From Polaromonas sp. (GTDB taxonomy: Bacteria > Pseudomonadota > Gammaproteobacteria > Burkholderiales > Burkholderiaceae_C): a stretch of 34,275 nt of DNA. This document shows, piece by piece, positions 8,435 to 16,500 of the stretch. Every line of letters starts with the position of its first letter. Position 1 is the stretch's first letter. A program made the position numbers and the translations under genes. The stretch spans positions 1-34,275 of the forward strand of contig PNML01000026.1 of the NCBI GenBank assembly GCA_013823635.1, read 5' to 3'. The notes under the pieces are model-generated. The model ran no database searches and had not been told where the DNA came from. It saw only the letters and a list, made by a program, of their open reading frames with translations.

Positions 8435-8479
8435 CCGTTGCAGGGGGCGTTGGTGCTGCCCCGTCTGGGGTGGTCGGGC

Positions 8480-9757
8480 TCAGGGGTTGGCGGCGCGGGG
8501 CCACAAGGCCCACAGTTGCAAAGGTTGCTTCAGCCCACCGGCCAGTGCGCCGGCCTCGTTCCCCCAGCCGGTGAAGTAGTCGGCACGCACGGCGCCCACA
8601 ATGGCTGCACCGGTGTCCTGGGCCAGCACCAGCCGGGCCAGCTGCGCGGTCGGGCCCCGGCTGACCAGCCAGACAGGTGTGCCGTAAGGAATGCTCAGGG
8701 GGTCCACGGCGATGGAGCGTTGGGGCGTCAGCGGCACGCCCTGGGCGCCACGGGGGCCGAACTGGGCATCCAGGGGCGACAGCGCCTCCTCCCGGAAAAA
8801 CACGGTGCGGGGATTGCTCCAGAGCATGTCGTTCACCCGCTGGGGGTTGCTGGCTGCCCAGGCCTTGATGGCGGGCCACGACGGGTCGGTGATGGCGCGT
8901 CTGTCCAGCAGCCAGCGACCCACACTTTTGTAGCCGTGGCCATTGTGGGCGGCAAACGCCAGGCGCACGGTGCGCTCGCTGCCGTCGGTTTCGGTGATTT
9001 GCAGTCGGCCTGAGCCCTGGATTTGCAGGATGAGGGCGTCAATCGGGTCGGCCAGCCAGGCAATCTCCCGCCCCTGAAGCTCGGCCAGAGCCTGGGGCAG
9101 GGTGTCCATGTCCTGGCGGCTGTACCAGGGCTGGCGCTGGGCCAGCCGTGCCGGTGGCGCGTACAGGGGCACCGTGTGGGTGCTGGTGCGCACACGGCTG
9201 GCGCTGAGCATGGGCTCGAAGTACCCGGTCAGCAGCCCGTCGCTGGCGGAACCGTCAGCGGGCACCAGCCGGTAGGGTTGGAGGTGGTCCAGCATCCAGC
9301 GCAGCTGCTCCTCCTGGCTGGCCAGCGACAGCGGGCGCAGCTGGCGGCAGGTGGTGGCCCAGGTGGGGCCGGGGCGCTCACAGCTGCGCACCCAGGCGTT
9401 CCAGGCCTCGCTCAGTGGGTCTTGCTGGAGGCCTGGCAGGTCCGTCCAGCGAACGGGAATCCATTGGCTGCGGGGGCGCTGAATAATGGGGGGGAGTGGC
9501 CGGGCGTTGGCCTGGGCCAGCGCTTGCGCCAGGGCTTCGCCGGGCGGGGTGGCCACGGGCGGCGTGGCCGGGGCCGCCACCGGTGGTGGGGTGGGAGGGG
9601 CGGCGGCCACTTCGGGCTCTGCGGGCGGGGTGGACATGCAGCCGCTCAGCGCGAGGGCGCAGGCCACCGGCAGCAGCGGCCCTGCCAGGTTTTTTACAAT
9701 GCGGTGTGACGCGGACCCGTTGGCCGCCGAGCTGGAACAAAGGATAAAGGCCCCCAT
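8480..9757 (-). CDS. mltA: MltA, membrane-bound lytic murein transglycosylase A
   Basis: MltA cleaves the glycan strands of peptidoglycan with formation of 1,6-anhydromuramic acid, anchored to the outer membrane as a lipoprotein. The mature part carries the MltA domain (LTGYFEP, then PIDALILQIQGSGRL) and the C-terminal 3D domain with AQDTGAAIVGAVRADYF, which includes the catalytic aspartate of QDTG. A lipobox LSGC is clear. A proline/alanine-rich linker follows the lipid-accepting Cys. The start is uncertain: the only in-frame ATG near the signal peptide (9757) gives an unusually long 39-residue leader and overlaps the divergent gene by 2 bp; an ATT at 9700 would give an ideal 20-residue lipoprotein signal (VKNLAGPLLPVACALALSGC). 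Product is 425 residues from the ATG, 406 from the ATT. Confidence 0.9.
   Translation of the reverse strand: MGAFILCSSSAANGSASHRIVKNLAGPLLPVACALALSGCMSTPPAEPEVAAAPPTPPPVAAPATPPVATPPGEALAQALAQANARPLPPIIQRPRSQWIPVRWTDLPGLQQDPLSEAWNAWVRSCERPGPTWATTCRQLRPLSLASQEEQLRWMLDHLQPYRLVPADGSASDGLLTGYFEPMLSASRVRTSTHTVPLYAPPARLAQRQPWYSRQDMDTLPQALAELQGREIAWLADPIDALILQIQGSGRLQITETDGSERTVRLAFAAHNGHGYKSVGRWLLDRRAITDPSWPAIKAWAASNPQRVNDMLWSNPRTVFFREEALSPLDAQFGPRGAQGVPLTPQRSIAVDPLSIPYGTPVWLVSRGPTAQLARLVLAQDTGAAIVGAVRADYFTGWGNEAGALAGGLKQPLQLWALWPRAANP
9695..9700 (+). promoter_or_regulatory. Candidate -10 box for the small membrane protein gene
   Basis: TACAAT preceded by a run of T, 55 bases upstream of the ATG at 9756. 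No good -35 hexamer is seen at 17 bp. It lies inside the mltA frame as annotated, another sign that the mltA start may be further downstream. Confidence 0.35.
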
Positions 9758-9908
9758 GACGTTGCTGTTGTTGGAAGCGCTGGGTGCGCTGGTCATCTTG
9801 CTGCTGATTGTCTGGTGGACCATGTTCTCGGGCCGACCCAAGGGGGAGCTCCCCGCCGATGCACCACCAGACGGGGAAGACCGGTTGCCCCAAGAAAATG
9901 ATAAATAA
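9756..9908 (+). CDS. Small single-pass membrane protein, 50 residues
   Basis: The product begins MTLLLLEALGALVILLLIV, one hydrophobic helix at about residues 2-23, followed by WWTMFSGRPKGE and an acidic, proline-rich cytoplasmic-type tail ending in PQENDK. No function is recognised. It is supported by the AAAGGA ribosome binding site 10 or so bases before the ATG, by the coherent membrane-helix-plus-charged-tail design, and by a TACAAT box upstream. It is divergent from mltA and converges on the response regulator gene, with the repeat copy 3 between their stops. It could act as an envelope-associated peptide, but that is only a guess from topology and neighbour. Confidence 0.6.
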   Translation: MTLLLLEALGALVILLLIVWWTMFSGRPKGELPADAPPDGEDRLPQENDK

Positions 9909-9952
9909 ATAAGCCTTTTGCGCTTGTATTCATTGAATAGTTTGCTATTCAT
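9909..9952 (+). repeat. Degenerate intergenic repeat copy 3 with stem-loop
   Basis: AAGCCTTTTGCGCTTGTATT... and TTTGCTATTC match the order of conserved blocks in copy 2 (GCCT, GCGCTT, GCTAT) in the same orientation, but the middle has diverged. It contains a perfect 7-bp hairpin, TGAATAG-TTTG-CTATTCA (9934-9951), and an overlapping TATTCA-T-TGAATA palindrome (9927-9939). The response regulator stop codon (9945-9947) lies inside it. It may serve as a weak terminator between the two converging genes. Confidence 0.4.
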
Positions 9953-10574
9953 TTCTGATGGTATTAACCAGTTCCACCGCCGATTTCACCCCCATTTTTT
10001 CGAACACCCGCGAGCGGTGTACCTCCACCGTGCGCACACTGATGTTGAGCTGATCGGCCACCAGCTTGTTGGGCAGGCCGGCCAGCACCAGCTGCATCAC
10101 ATCGCGCTCGCGGTCGGTGAGCTGGTCCATGCGCTGTTGCAGCGCCTGCATGTGCGCCAGGTGCTGCACCTGGGTCCGGGAGGCGGCCAGCGCGTTTTCC
10201 ACCCGGTCCACCAGGGCATTGTCTGAAAAGGGTTTTTCACAAAAGTCGAAAGCCCCGCGCTTGACCGCGTCCACGGCCGTGGCCACGTCCGCATGGCCCG
10301 ACAGGAAAATGACCGGCACCAGGCTGGCCCAGGGCCGTGCCAACCATTGTTCAAACATGGCCAACCCGCTTTGGCCGGGCATGCGCACGTCCAGCAGCAG
10401 GCAGCTGGCCTCCGTCGGTGGCGCCTGCCAGCACGGGGCGGCCATGAAGGCTTCGGCGCTGTCAAACGTGTCGCTCAGCAGCCGGCGGGTGCGCAGCAGC
10501 CAGGAGAGGGCGTCGCGCACGCCCGCATCGTCGTCCACGATGTAAACCTTGTGATTGGCCGGGTGGGGTGTCAT
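9945..10574 (-). CDS. FixJ/DctR-like two-component response regulator
   Basis: A 209-residue response regulator. The receiver domain (about 8-125) has the acidic pair D14/D15, phospho-acceptor D62 in LLLDVRMPG, FLSGHAD and the lysine in EKPF. The C-terminal LuxR-type helix-turn-helix (about 145-205) contains LTDRERDVMQLVLAGLPNK and ISVRTVEVHRSRVFEKMGV. This arrangement and the motifs match the FixJ/DctR/TodT group of DNA-binding activators. The ATG at 10574 is 11 bases after the kinase stop, so the two are cotranscribed and probably translationally coupled. In this family pairs of this type are often named DctR, controlling C4-dicarboxylate TRAP transport, but no transporter is present here, so the regulated genes are unknown. 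The last codons overlap a repeat element. Confidence 0.9.
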   Translation of the reverse strand: MTPHPANHKVYIVDDDAGVRDALSWLLRTRRLLSDTFDSAEAFMAAPCWQAPPTEASCLLLDVRMPGQSGLAMFEQWLARPWASLVPVIFLSGHADVATAVDAVKRGAFDFCEKPFSDNALVDRVENALAASRTQVQHLAHMQALQQRMDQLTDRERDVMQLVLAGLPNKLVADQLNISVRTVEVHRSRVFEKMGVKSAVELVNTIRNE

Positions 10575-10585
10575 GTTGGGTCGGA

Positions 10586-12724
10586 TTATGCGGTGCTGGC
10601 CTGCACCGGCGCGGTGGGGGAAACCGCAGGCAGCGTGAAGCGAAACACGGTGCCGCAGGGTGACGCGGGTGCGTGGACCAGTGCACCGCCGTGCTGTTCC
10701 ACCACCGTGCGGCACAGGCTCAGGCCCAGGCCGGTGCCTTCGGGCTTGGTCGTGAAAAACGGGGTGAACAGCTGGCTGGCCACTTCGGGACTGAGGCCAA
10801 TGCCGTGGTCCGTCACGGAGAACATCAGCCAGGTTTTGCCCTGCTGGCTGGCGTGGGGCTGCGCCCGAATGGTCAACACCCGCAGACCGCTGGCGGCGGG
10901 GGGGTGGTCGTCGGCCATGGCCTGCATGCCATTGCGGGCCAGGTTCAGCAGCACCTGTTCGACCATGGTGTGGTCACACAGCGCATCGGGACAGTCGGTG
11001 GGCAGGTCCACCACCACCCGTATGCCTTCTTTGCGTGCCTGGAGGTTGAGCAGCGGCAAGATGGCCTGCACCAGGGCCTGCGGGCTCACGGGTTCGCGTC
11101 GCAACCCCTGGGCCTGCCCACGTCGGCGCACGAAGTTGCTGACGCTGTGGGTGACCCGACCCGCGCGCTCGGCCTGCTCGCGGATGCGTTGCATGGCCTG
11201 GGTCATGTCCTGCCAGGCCTGCGTGCCGTCGGCCTGCGGTTGCGACAACAGGTTCAACGTGCCCGACGCGTAGCTGGCGATGGCCGACAGCGGCTGGTTG
11301 ATTTCGTGGCTCAGCAGCGAGGCCATCTCCCCCAGCATGGCCAGGCGGGCCGTGGCCTGCAGCTTCTCCTGACTGGCGCGGGACTGGGCTTCCACCTGGT
11401 GTTGTTCGGTCAGGTCGAGGATGGCGCTCATCCAGCCGGTTTGAATGCCCTGTGCGTTGATGAGCGGCGCTTCGATGATGAGCACCGGAAAGCGGCTGCC
11501 ATCGCTGCGCACAAACACCGATTCAAACCCCTCCCGGGGCAGGGTTTGGCCCGCCAGGCGAATGGCCTGGCGCTGCTGGTACTCGTTCACCATGTCGGCA
11601 GGCCAGTAGGGCGCGGGCGTGCTGGTGCCCAGCAACTGCCCGGCGGTCATGCCCACCATGTCGCAGAACGCGGGATTGACGTAGGTGATGCGCCCCTGCA
11701 TGTCGCGCGCGCGCAGGCCGGTGACCAGCGAGTTCTCCATGGCCTGGCGAAACGCCAGGGCCTCGGCCAGCCCGCGCTCGGCCGCCAGCCGCAACCGCAT
11801 GTCGCGCGCCAGCAGGGCCAGTACCGCCAGCATCAGTGCGGACATGCCCACCACCAGTCCAGTGACGCTCCAGGGCGTCAGTTCGCTCTGGTCGCGCGGG
11901 CGGATGATGCGCAGCATCAGCACATGGCCAGGCAACTCCAGCAGGTGTTCGGCGCTCAGCATGGCCCCCTCGGGTCGGGTGCCGGCCATGGCCAGGTGGG
12001 TGCCGTCCACTTCGGTGAGCGACAGGGCCAGGCCCCGTGCCGCCGCCGGCTCCAGCAGTTCACTCAGCAGACCCGGCAGGGCGTAGGAAGCCACCAGGTA
12101 GCCTTCCAGCTCGCCGTGCTGGAATTTGGGCAGGCACATTTCCATCATTTCCTGGCCTCGACCATCGCCCTGCGGCCAGAAGTAGCTGGGCGAATAGGCC
12201 GGGGCACTGGTCCGTTTGGCCTGGGCGCAGGCCGTGGCGACGTCCTGGCGGCGTTCATGTCGCGGGCGTTGTGCCAGGGCTTCGCCGTGGAAGGGGCTGA
12301 TCCGGCTGGCCAGCACACGCAACTGGCGGTCGCGCCACTCCAGCACCGCCATTTCGCGGTTTTGCTCCAGCACTTCCAGGGCGGGTCCCTCCCATTCGCC
12401 GGGTGAGCGCTGGCGAAAGTTGAGCGACTGCAACGTTTGCACGTTGCGTGTCAGCCCGGTTCGGATGTCACCGACCAGCTGCTCTGCCTCCCGCTCCAGT
12501 CGGTGCTGCATCTGGTTTTCCTGGAACTGGCGGGCCAGCACCATGGCGGTGCCGAGCAAGGCCAACAGCAACAACAGCAACGAGCCCCACAGGGCGTGTC
12601 GTCGCCAGGCCACGGGCGGCAGGGCGTCCTCGGTCAGCGCGGGGCGCTGGTGGCCGCCGTCTTCGCCCTGACGCGGTGGGCGTTTGCCCCGCTTGTGGCG
12701 GCCAGGGCCCTTGGCCGATGCCAC
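10586..12724 (-). CDS. DctS-like membrane sensor histidine kinase with PAS domain
   Basis: A 712-residue sensor kinase, partner of the downstream response regulator. A basic N-terminal tail (1-40) precedes transmembrane helix 1 (45-64), a ~220-residue periplasmic sensor region, and helix 2 (286-306). A PAS domain follows (about 330-440: RITYVNPAFCDMVGM). The dimerisation box is SLLSHEINQPLSAIASYA with phospho-acceptor H473. The ATPase domain has N box NLARNGMQAM, G1 DHGIGLS, F box FTPFFTTK and G2 GTGLGLSL, all intact. This HEINQPL class is typical of DctS/DctB/FixL/TodS-related kinases. The start is a GTG placed immediately after the TGA of the nitrilase gene (TGAGTG), so translation is likely coupled; there is no separate ribosome binding site. 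The ligand is not known. Confidence 0.9.
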   Translation of the reverse strand: MASAKGPGRHKRGKRPPRQGEDGGHQRPALTEDALPPVAWRRHALWGSLLLLLLALLGTAMVLARQFQENQMQHRLEREAEQLVGDIRTGLTRNVQTLQSLNFRQRSPGEWEGPALEVLEQNREMAVLEWRDRQLRVLASRISPFHGEALAQRPRHERRQDVATACAQAKRTSAPAYSPSYFWPQGDGRGQEMMEMCLPKFQHGELEGYLVASYALPGLLSELLEPAAARGLALSLTEVDGTHLAMAGTRPEGAMLSAEHLLELPGHVLMLRIIRPRDQSELTPWSVTGLVVGMSALMLAVLALLARDMRLRLAAERGLAEALAFRQAMENSLVTGLRARDMQGRITYVNPAFCDMVGMTAGQLLGTSTPAPYWPADMVNEYQQRQAIRLAGQTLPREGFESVFVRSDGSRFPVLIIEAPLINAQGIQTGWMSAILDLTEQHQVEAQSRASQEKLQATARLAMLGEMASLLSHEINQPLSAIASYASGTLNLLSQPQADGTQAWQDMTQAMQRIREQAERAGRVTHSVSNFVRRRGQAQGLRREPVSPQALVQAILPLLNLQARKEGIRVVVDLPTDCPDALCDHTMVEQVLLNLARNGMQAMADDHPPAASGLRVLTIRAQPHASQQGKTWLMFSVTDHGIGLSPEVASQLFTPFFTTKPEGTGLGLSLCRTVVEQHGGALVHAPASPCGTVFRFTLPAVSPTAPVQASTA

Positions 12725-13531
12725 TCAGAACACCCGGTGCTGCAGGGCGGGCAGGTTGCGCCGTGTCAGGGTCAGTTGGGCGTGGGTCAGTTCGGCCACC
12801 ACCACGCCGTTGCCCTGGGCCTGCGAGGCCAATACCTGTCCCCACGGGTCCACCACCATGCTGTGCCCCCAGGTCCGTCGGCCGTTGGGGTGCTCGCCCC
12901 CTTGGGCGCTGGCCAGCACATAGGCCTGGTTTTCCACCGCCCGGGCGCGCAGCAGCACTTCCCAATGGGCCTGGCCCGTGGTGTAGGTGAACGCGGCTGG
13001 CACGAGCAGCAAGTCGGCGGCGAGCAGCCGGTACAACTCGGGAAAGCGCAGGTCGTAGCACACGCTCAGGCCCACGCGGATGGCAGGCCCCTCGCGGGGC
13101 GTGAGTGCAAAGGTCACGGGTTCGTGGCCCCGGACCAGCACGGCGGACTCGTCGTAGCGCTCCCGCCCGTTGTCAAAGCGGAACAGGTGAATCTTGTCGT
13201 AGCGGGCCACGCACTCGCCATCCGGGTCATACACCAAGGTGGTGTTGCTCACGTGCTGGGGGTCGGGTGTGGCCAAGGGCAGCGTGCCACCCACCACCCA
13301 CAGCCCCAGGTCTTTGGCAGCTTGCCGCAGCATGGCCTGTATGGGGCCGTGGCCGGGGGTTTCCGCCAGGGCCAGCTTGTCGGTGTCCCGGTGGCCCATG
13401 TGGCAGAAATACTCCGGCAGCACGGCCAACTCGGCCCCCAGTTGGGCCGCTTGTTCCAGCAGCTGGTGTGCCGTGTTCAGGTTGCTGGTCAGGTCCGGGC
13501 CTGACACCATTTGCAGCGCAGCGATCTTCAT
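12725..13531 (-). CDS. Nitrilase-superfamily carbon-nitrogen hydrolase (Nit-type amidase)
   Basis: A 268-residue cytoplasmic amidase of the nitrilase superfamily. The catalytic Glu-Lys-Cys triad is visible: E40 in VLPEYF, K113 in YDKIHLF and C158 in SVCYDLRFPEL. These contexts fit the Nit1/Nit2 and YbeM branch, whose known reactions are hydrolysis of deaminated glutathione or omega-amides of 2-oxo acids; which applies here is not certain. AGGA in the CAGGACAC stretch precedes the ATG at 13531 at a workable distance. It lies 14 bp after the yhdP-like gene and directly abuts the kinase gene, so it is in the middle of a four-gene operon. The yhdP-nitrilase adjacency is common in Burkholderiales, usually followed by tldD, which is absent here. 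Confidence 0.88.
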   Translation of the reverse strand: MKIAALQMVSGPDLTSNLNTAHQLLEQAAQLGAELAVLPEYFCHMGHRDTDKLALAETPGHGPIQAMLRQAAKDLGLWVVGGTLPLATPDPQHVSNTTLVYDPDGECVARYDKIHLFRFDNGRERYDESAVLVRGHEPVTFALTPREGPAIRVGLSVCYDLRFPELYRLLAADLLLVPAAFTYTTGQAHWEVLLRARAVENQAYVLASAQGGEHPNGRRTWGHSMVVDPWGQVLASQAQGNGVVVAELTHAQLTLTRRNLPALQHRVF

Positions 13532-13545
13532 GCTTGTGTGTCCTG

Positions 13546-16500
13546 TCAGGGGGGGGTGGTCGGGGGCGCACTGGTGGACTGGGCGGGGATTTTTTCCACC
13601 AACGGGTCGGCCCACGTGCCATGTATTCTGAACGTCTGGGTCGATGCCTGGATGATGGGCTGGCGCAGGACGGCTTGCGCCAGGAAGGTGCCCAAGCCCA
13701 CGGCGGGGTTGATCACCGTGGCGATCAGCGATGCGGTGCCCGCATTGATTTCCGGCACCACCAACGCCCGGATGTCCTGTGTTTCGTGCTGGATGTCGGC
13801 CTGGCCCTCCATCAGCACGGCCGCGTTGGGCCCCTTCATTTGCAGGTTGTTGGTGAACATCACACCCTGGTCAATCCGGGCGTCGCCCCGCACAAAGTCG
13901 AACGCAAAGCCTTGCGTGAACACGTCACGAAAATCCAGGGCGAGCCGCCTGGGCAGCGACTGCAGACTGAGCACCCCCAGCAACTTGGCCAGGCCGGGAT
14001 CGGCTTTCAGGAATTGTCCGGCCGCCAAATCCAGCTTGACCTGCCCGCTCAGGCTGGGTGTGTGCAGGTCATGGGGCGCCCCCAGCCAACCCAAGGTGCC
14101 GTCGAGCAGGCCTTTTCCACCCCTGAACACGCCCGGCATGCCAAACCGGGTCAGCAAGGCGCCGGCATCCTCCACTTCCAGTTTGAACTGAAGGGCTGTG
14201 CGGCGAGCGCCCGGTGTTCTGCCGGACTGCGCGCCCACGGCGGCCCAGTTCCCCGTGGCGCTCAGCTGCGCCTCTGGCACGCGCAGGCTGAGCTGGGTGA
14301 GTCGCCATTCGCGCGGGCCGTTGTCTGTCTGGCGGTTGGTGGCCTGCAAGTCCAACTGACCCAGAGCCACGTGGTCCAGTTCCAGTGCCTTGACCTGCAC
14401 GTCCAACGACGGCAGCGCCTGTGGTTGGACATCCGCGACAGGGGGTGAGGCCACGGGTGGTGGTTCGTGGGAGGCGTTCAGCGTCAGCCGGTCGAGGCGG
14501 GCGACCACGTGCGCGCTTTGTCTGGTGGTGGCGGGTTGGTAGCTGAGCTGTCCAGCCAGTTCCTGTGCCTGCACCCGGCCCACCCAACGGTCACCATGGC
14601 GGTTCGCGTCCAGGTTCACGTCGTGCAAGTGTTTGCCCATGGCCATGAGTGACGGGGTTTCCAGCACCACCCGATCGGGCAGTGGGACCAGTTCGCCCAG
14701 GTCTGTGGTGGTACCAGGGTGCTGGGCGGGCATTGGCTCTGCCGCCATGCGCGTGAGGGTGTTTTGCCAGGCGTCGGCATTCAGCGACGGCCAGGCCACG
14801 TGGACAGCCAGCCCTTTCGCCGGCAGGGCCGGTGTGAGCGCCGCCGCTGTGCCCACCTGCACCAGGCCACGGCGCAAGGGCTGGTTGCCCTGCTCGTGGT
14901 GCAGCGTGATGGACAGCAGGGGGCTTTGCGGTGAAGACAGGGTGAAACTGGTCACGTCGGTGCTGGGGCCCACCGGGGTGGGCCTCAGCTGGTTGCTGTA
15001 GCGCAGGGGCCAGGCGGCATCGGCGGGTTTGTTGAGCGGGGCGGGCAAGTCCAGGCCCAGACCCTGCAGGTTGGATTGAATGGCCAACTCGGGTACACCA
15101 CCCACCACATTCAACTGCGCCGCGTAGCTGGCCGAGCCGCTGGCCTGACTGGCCATCGCCGCCGCCACGCCCAGGTAGCTGGCCTGGCGCAGACCGTCTG
15201 CAGTGGCGATGCCCTGACCACGAAACTGCATGCCACTGCCATCCTTGGCGCGCATGCCCCCGGAAAACTGCAGTTCGCCACCCAACAGGCGGGCACTGGC
15301 CTGGGTGACCTGGAAACCTTGGTCACTGAAGTCGATTCGGCCACGTGCGCGGCCCAGCAGAGGGGTGTCGGGGGTGATTTGAATGTCGTTGCCCGTCAAC
15401 ACCACCTGGCCCTTGACGGTGGTTTTGTCCACCTGTGCCAGTGGCACGGTCAGACCAAACTGGACGTTGGCCGAGCCCGAGCCCTTGGCCCATCGCAGTG
15501 CACCACCCGTCATGTCGGCCAGCGGGCTCCGGCTGACCACGCCCAGCGCGTCGGTCAGCGGACCTTCCAGGCTGGCATCCACCTCCACCACCGCATGGGA
15601 TGACATGTCCGCAATGCGGGCTTTGGCACGCGTCACCTTCAGGCCCGCCGCGTCGGCCACCCCCGCCTTGGTCACCGACAGTGCCATGCTGGCGCCCTCA
15701 AACACCAGCTCACCCTCGGCTTGCTTCAAGACGGGCCACTTGGGCCTATCGGGCGTCATGAGTGACGGCGGCACAAACGCATAGTCCACCTGACTCACCT
15801 TGGCGGCGATGCGGAATTCGCCCCGGTGGTTGTCCTTGAATGGCATGTCCCACAGGTCACCAGCCACGTGGAATCGCACATCTTTGGTGTGTCCGCTCAG
15901 GATGGACTCTTTGACGTAGGCGCGTGCGGGGTGCGCGATCACCAGCGGCAGGTACCGGTGAACCCGCTCACCCTTGCCACGCGTCAGTTGCCCGTTCAGT
16001 TGCAGGACGCCTGGAAAGCGGGACTTCCCGGAGGAGGTGGCCGGGTCACTGGTGTGCCAGCTGCCGCTGGCTTGTCCCTGCAGATCGGCGTTGGCAAACC
16101 GCACGTTGTGGAATTGGGCCTGCAGGGCCTCCCCGTCCTGTTGCCATCGCAGCTCGGCACTCAACTTGTCCATGGGGATGGTGGGCTCTTCGAAGACGCC
16201 CGGAAAGCCCAGGTGCCCCTGCGTCAGGGACACCTGGGCTTTGCCCCCTTGCTGGGTCATGTCGAAGTCGACGGTGGCACCGCTGACCCCTGGTCGGGCG
16301 GGTACCGGGTGGGGGTGCTCGCCCAACAAACCCGTGGGGTGGGGTGGCGGGGTGCCCGCCGCCAGTGTCAGGTTTTCCACCTTGCCTTTGGCCTGAAATC
16401 GGGACCAGCCCGCTTCATTGCCCACCCAGGACAGCTTCAACGAGGGCACCGACCCCGACGGCTGCCATTCGCTCAGGGTGTGCTGAAGACCGCTGGGCAG

